DNA from: Stenotrophomonas daejeonensis
GTDB taxonomy: Bacteria > Pseudomonadota > Gammaproteobacteria > Xanthomonadales > Xanthomonadaceae
Direction: 5' to 3'
Assembly (NCBI RefSeq): GCF_001431505.1
Contig: NZ_LDJP01000062.1
Coordinates: 1-43,621 of the forward strand
Length of the DNA: 43,621 nucleotides
This document shows positions 43,589 to 43,621 of the stretch, piece by piece. Positions within the stretch are counted from its first letter, which is position 1, and each line of letters opens with the position of its first letter. The position numbers and the translations under genes were made by a program. Under the pieces are notes generated by a model, which saw only the letters and a list, made by a program, of their open reading frames with translations, had not been told where the DNA came from and did not search any database.

Positions 43589-43621
43589 GGTTGCTGCCCG
43601 CTGCTAGGCCGAATCGACATT

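Overview
The window is typical chromosomal DNA of a very GC-rich gammaproteobacterium, most likely family Lysobacteraceae (Xanthomonadaceae: Stenotrophomonas, Luteimonas, Lysobacter, Pseudoxanthomonas or similar). The evidence is the codon use (about 70% GC in a sampled line of aceE), the gene families (DUF4920, DUF4124, an H-NS relative with an AT-hook-like C-terminus, a STAS-MlaE fusion, a TPP-riboswitch TonB receptor with PnuT) and dispersed GTAG-headed palindromes like those described in Stenotrophomonas. Genus cannot be fixed from the sequence alone. No tRNA, rRNA, IS element, prophage or CRISPR array was seen. Layout: 165-6767 holds accessory metabolism: a queuosine-precursor transporter, an ELM1-family protein, a RutE-like nitroreductase, a YceI lipoprotein, an I78 peptidase inhibitor, an exported Ntn amide hydrolase, and the ferric-siderophore reductase YqjH. 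6845-7609 is its likely metal-sensing regulator YqjI, with a twin palindromic operator next to its start. 7985-10672 is aceE, ending in a strong terminator. 10802-13795 is a lower-GC restriction-modification island on the minus strand (vsr, a C5-cytosine methyltransferase, an MvaI/BcnI-type endonuclease). 13913-14938 holds a DUF4920 protein and an unknown membrane protein. 15045-19145 is a thiamine acquisition locus: an APH-fold kinase, a TPP riboswitch, a TonB-dependent receptor and a PnuT-like inner-membrane transporter. 19686-20608 has two small conserved hypotheticals. 20631-24348 is an MCE (Mla-type) lipid-transport operon. 24434-26226 holds a ThrE-type exporter and an H-NS relative. From 26379 to the end the genes are mostly housekeeping: proS, a DUF4124 protein, pssA-holD-rimI, valS-yqaE-holC-pepA, lptF-lptG, an RDD protein, a DsbC-type lipoprotein and purL. 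Several units work together: lptFG and the MCE operon serve outer-membrane lipid traffic, pssA makes phosphatidylserine, holC and holD encode the chi and psi subunits of the clamp loader, and yqjI-yqjH form an iron/nickel homeostasis pair. The most unusual feature is the repeat landscape, with four small dispersed families. (1) GTAG-headed REP/BIME palindromes, whose head supplies the TAG stop codon of two genes. (2) A large palindrome built on GGAGCGAC or GGAGCGCACC, found only downstream of gene ends and in three cases between convergent genes. (3) A CTCTCCC/GGGAGA element inserted in the middle of a BIME. (4) A unit of about 36 bp built on GGGAACGGGGAA, which is read in frame inside valS and at both ends of the MlaF-like ATPase gene and lies at the holC start.
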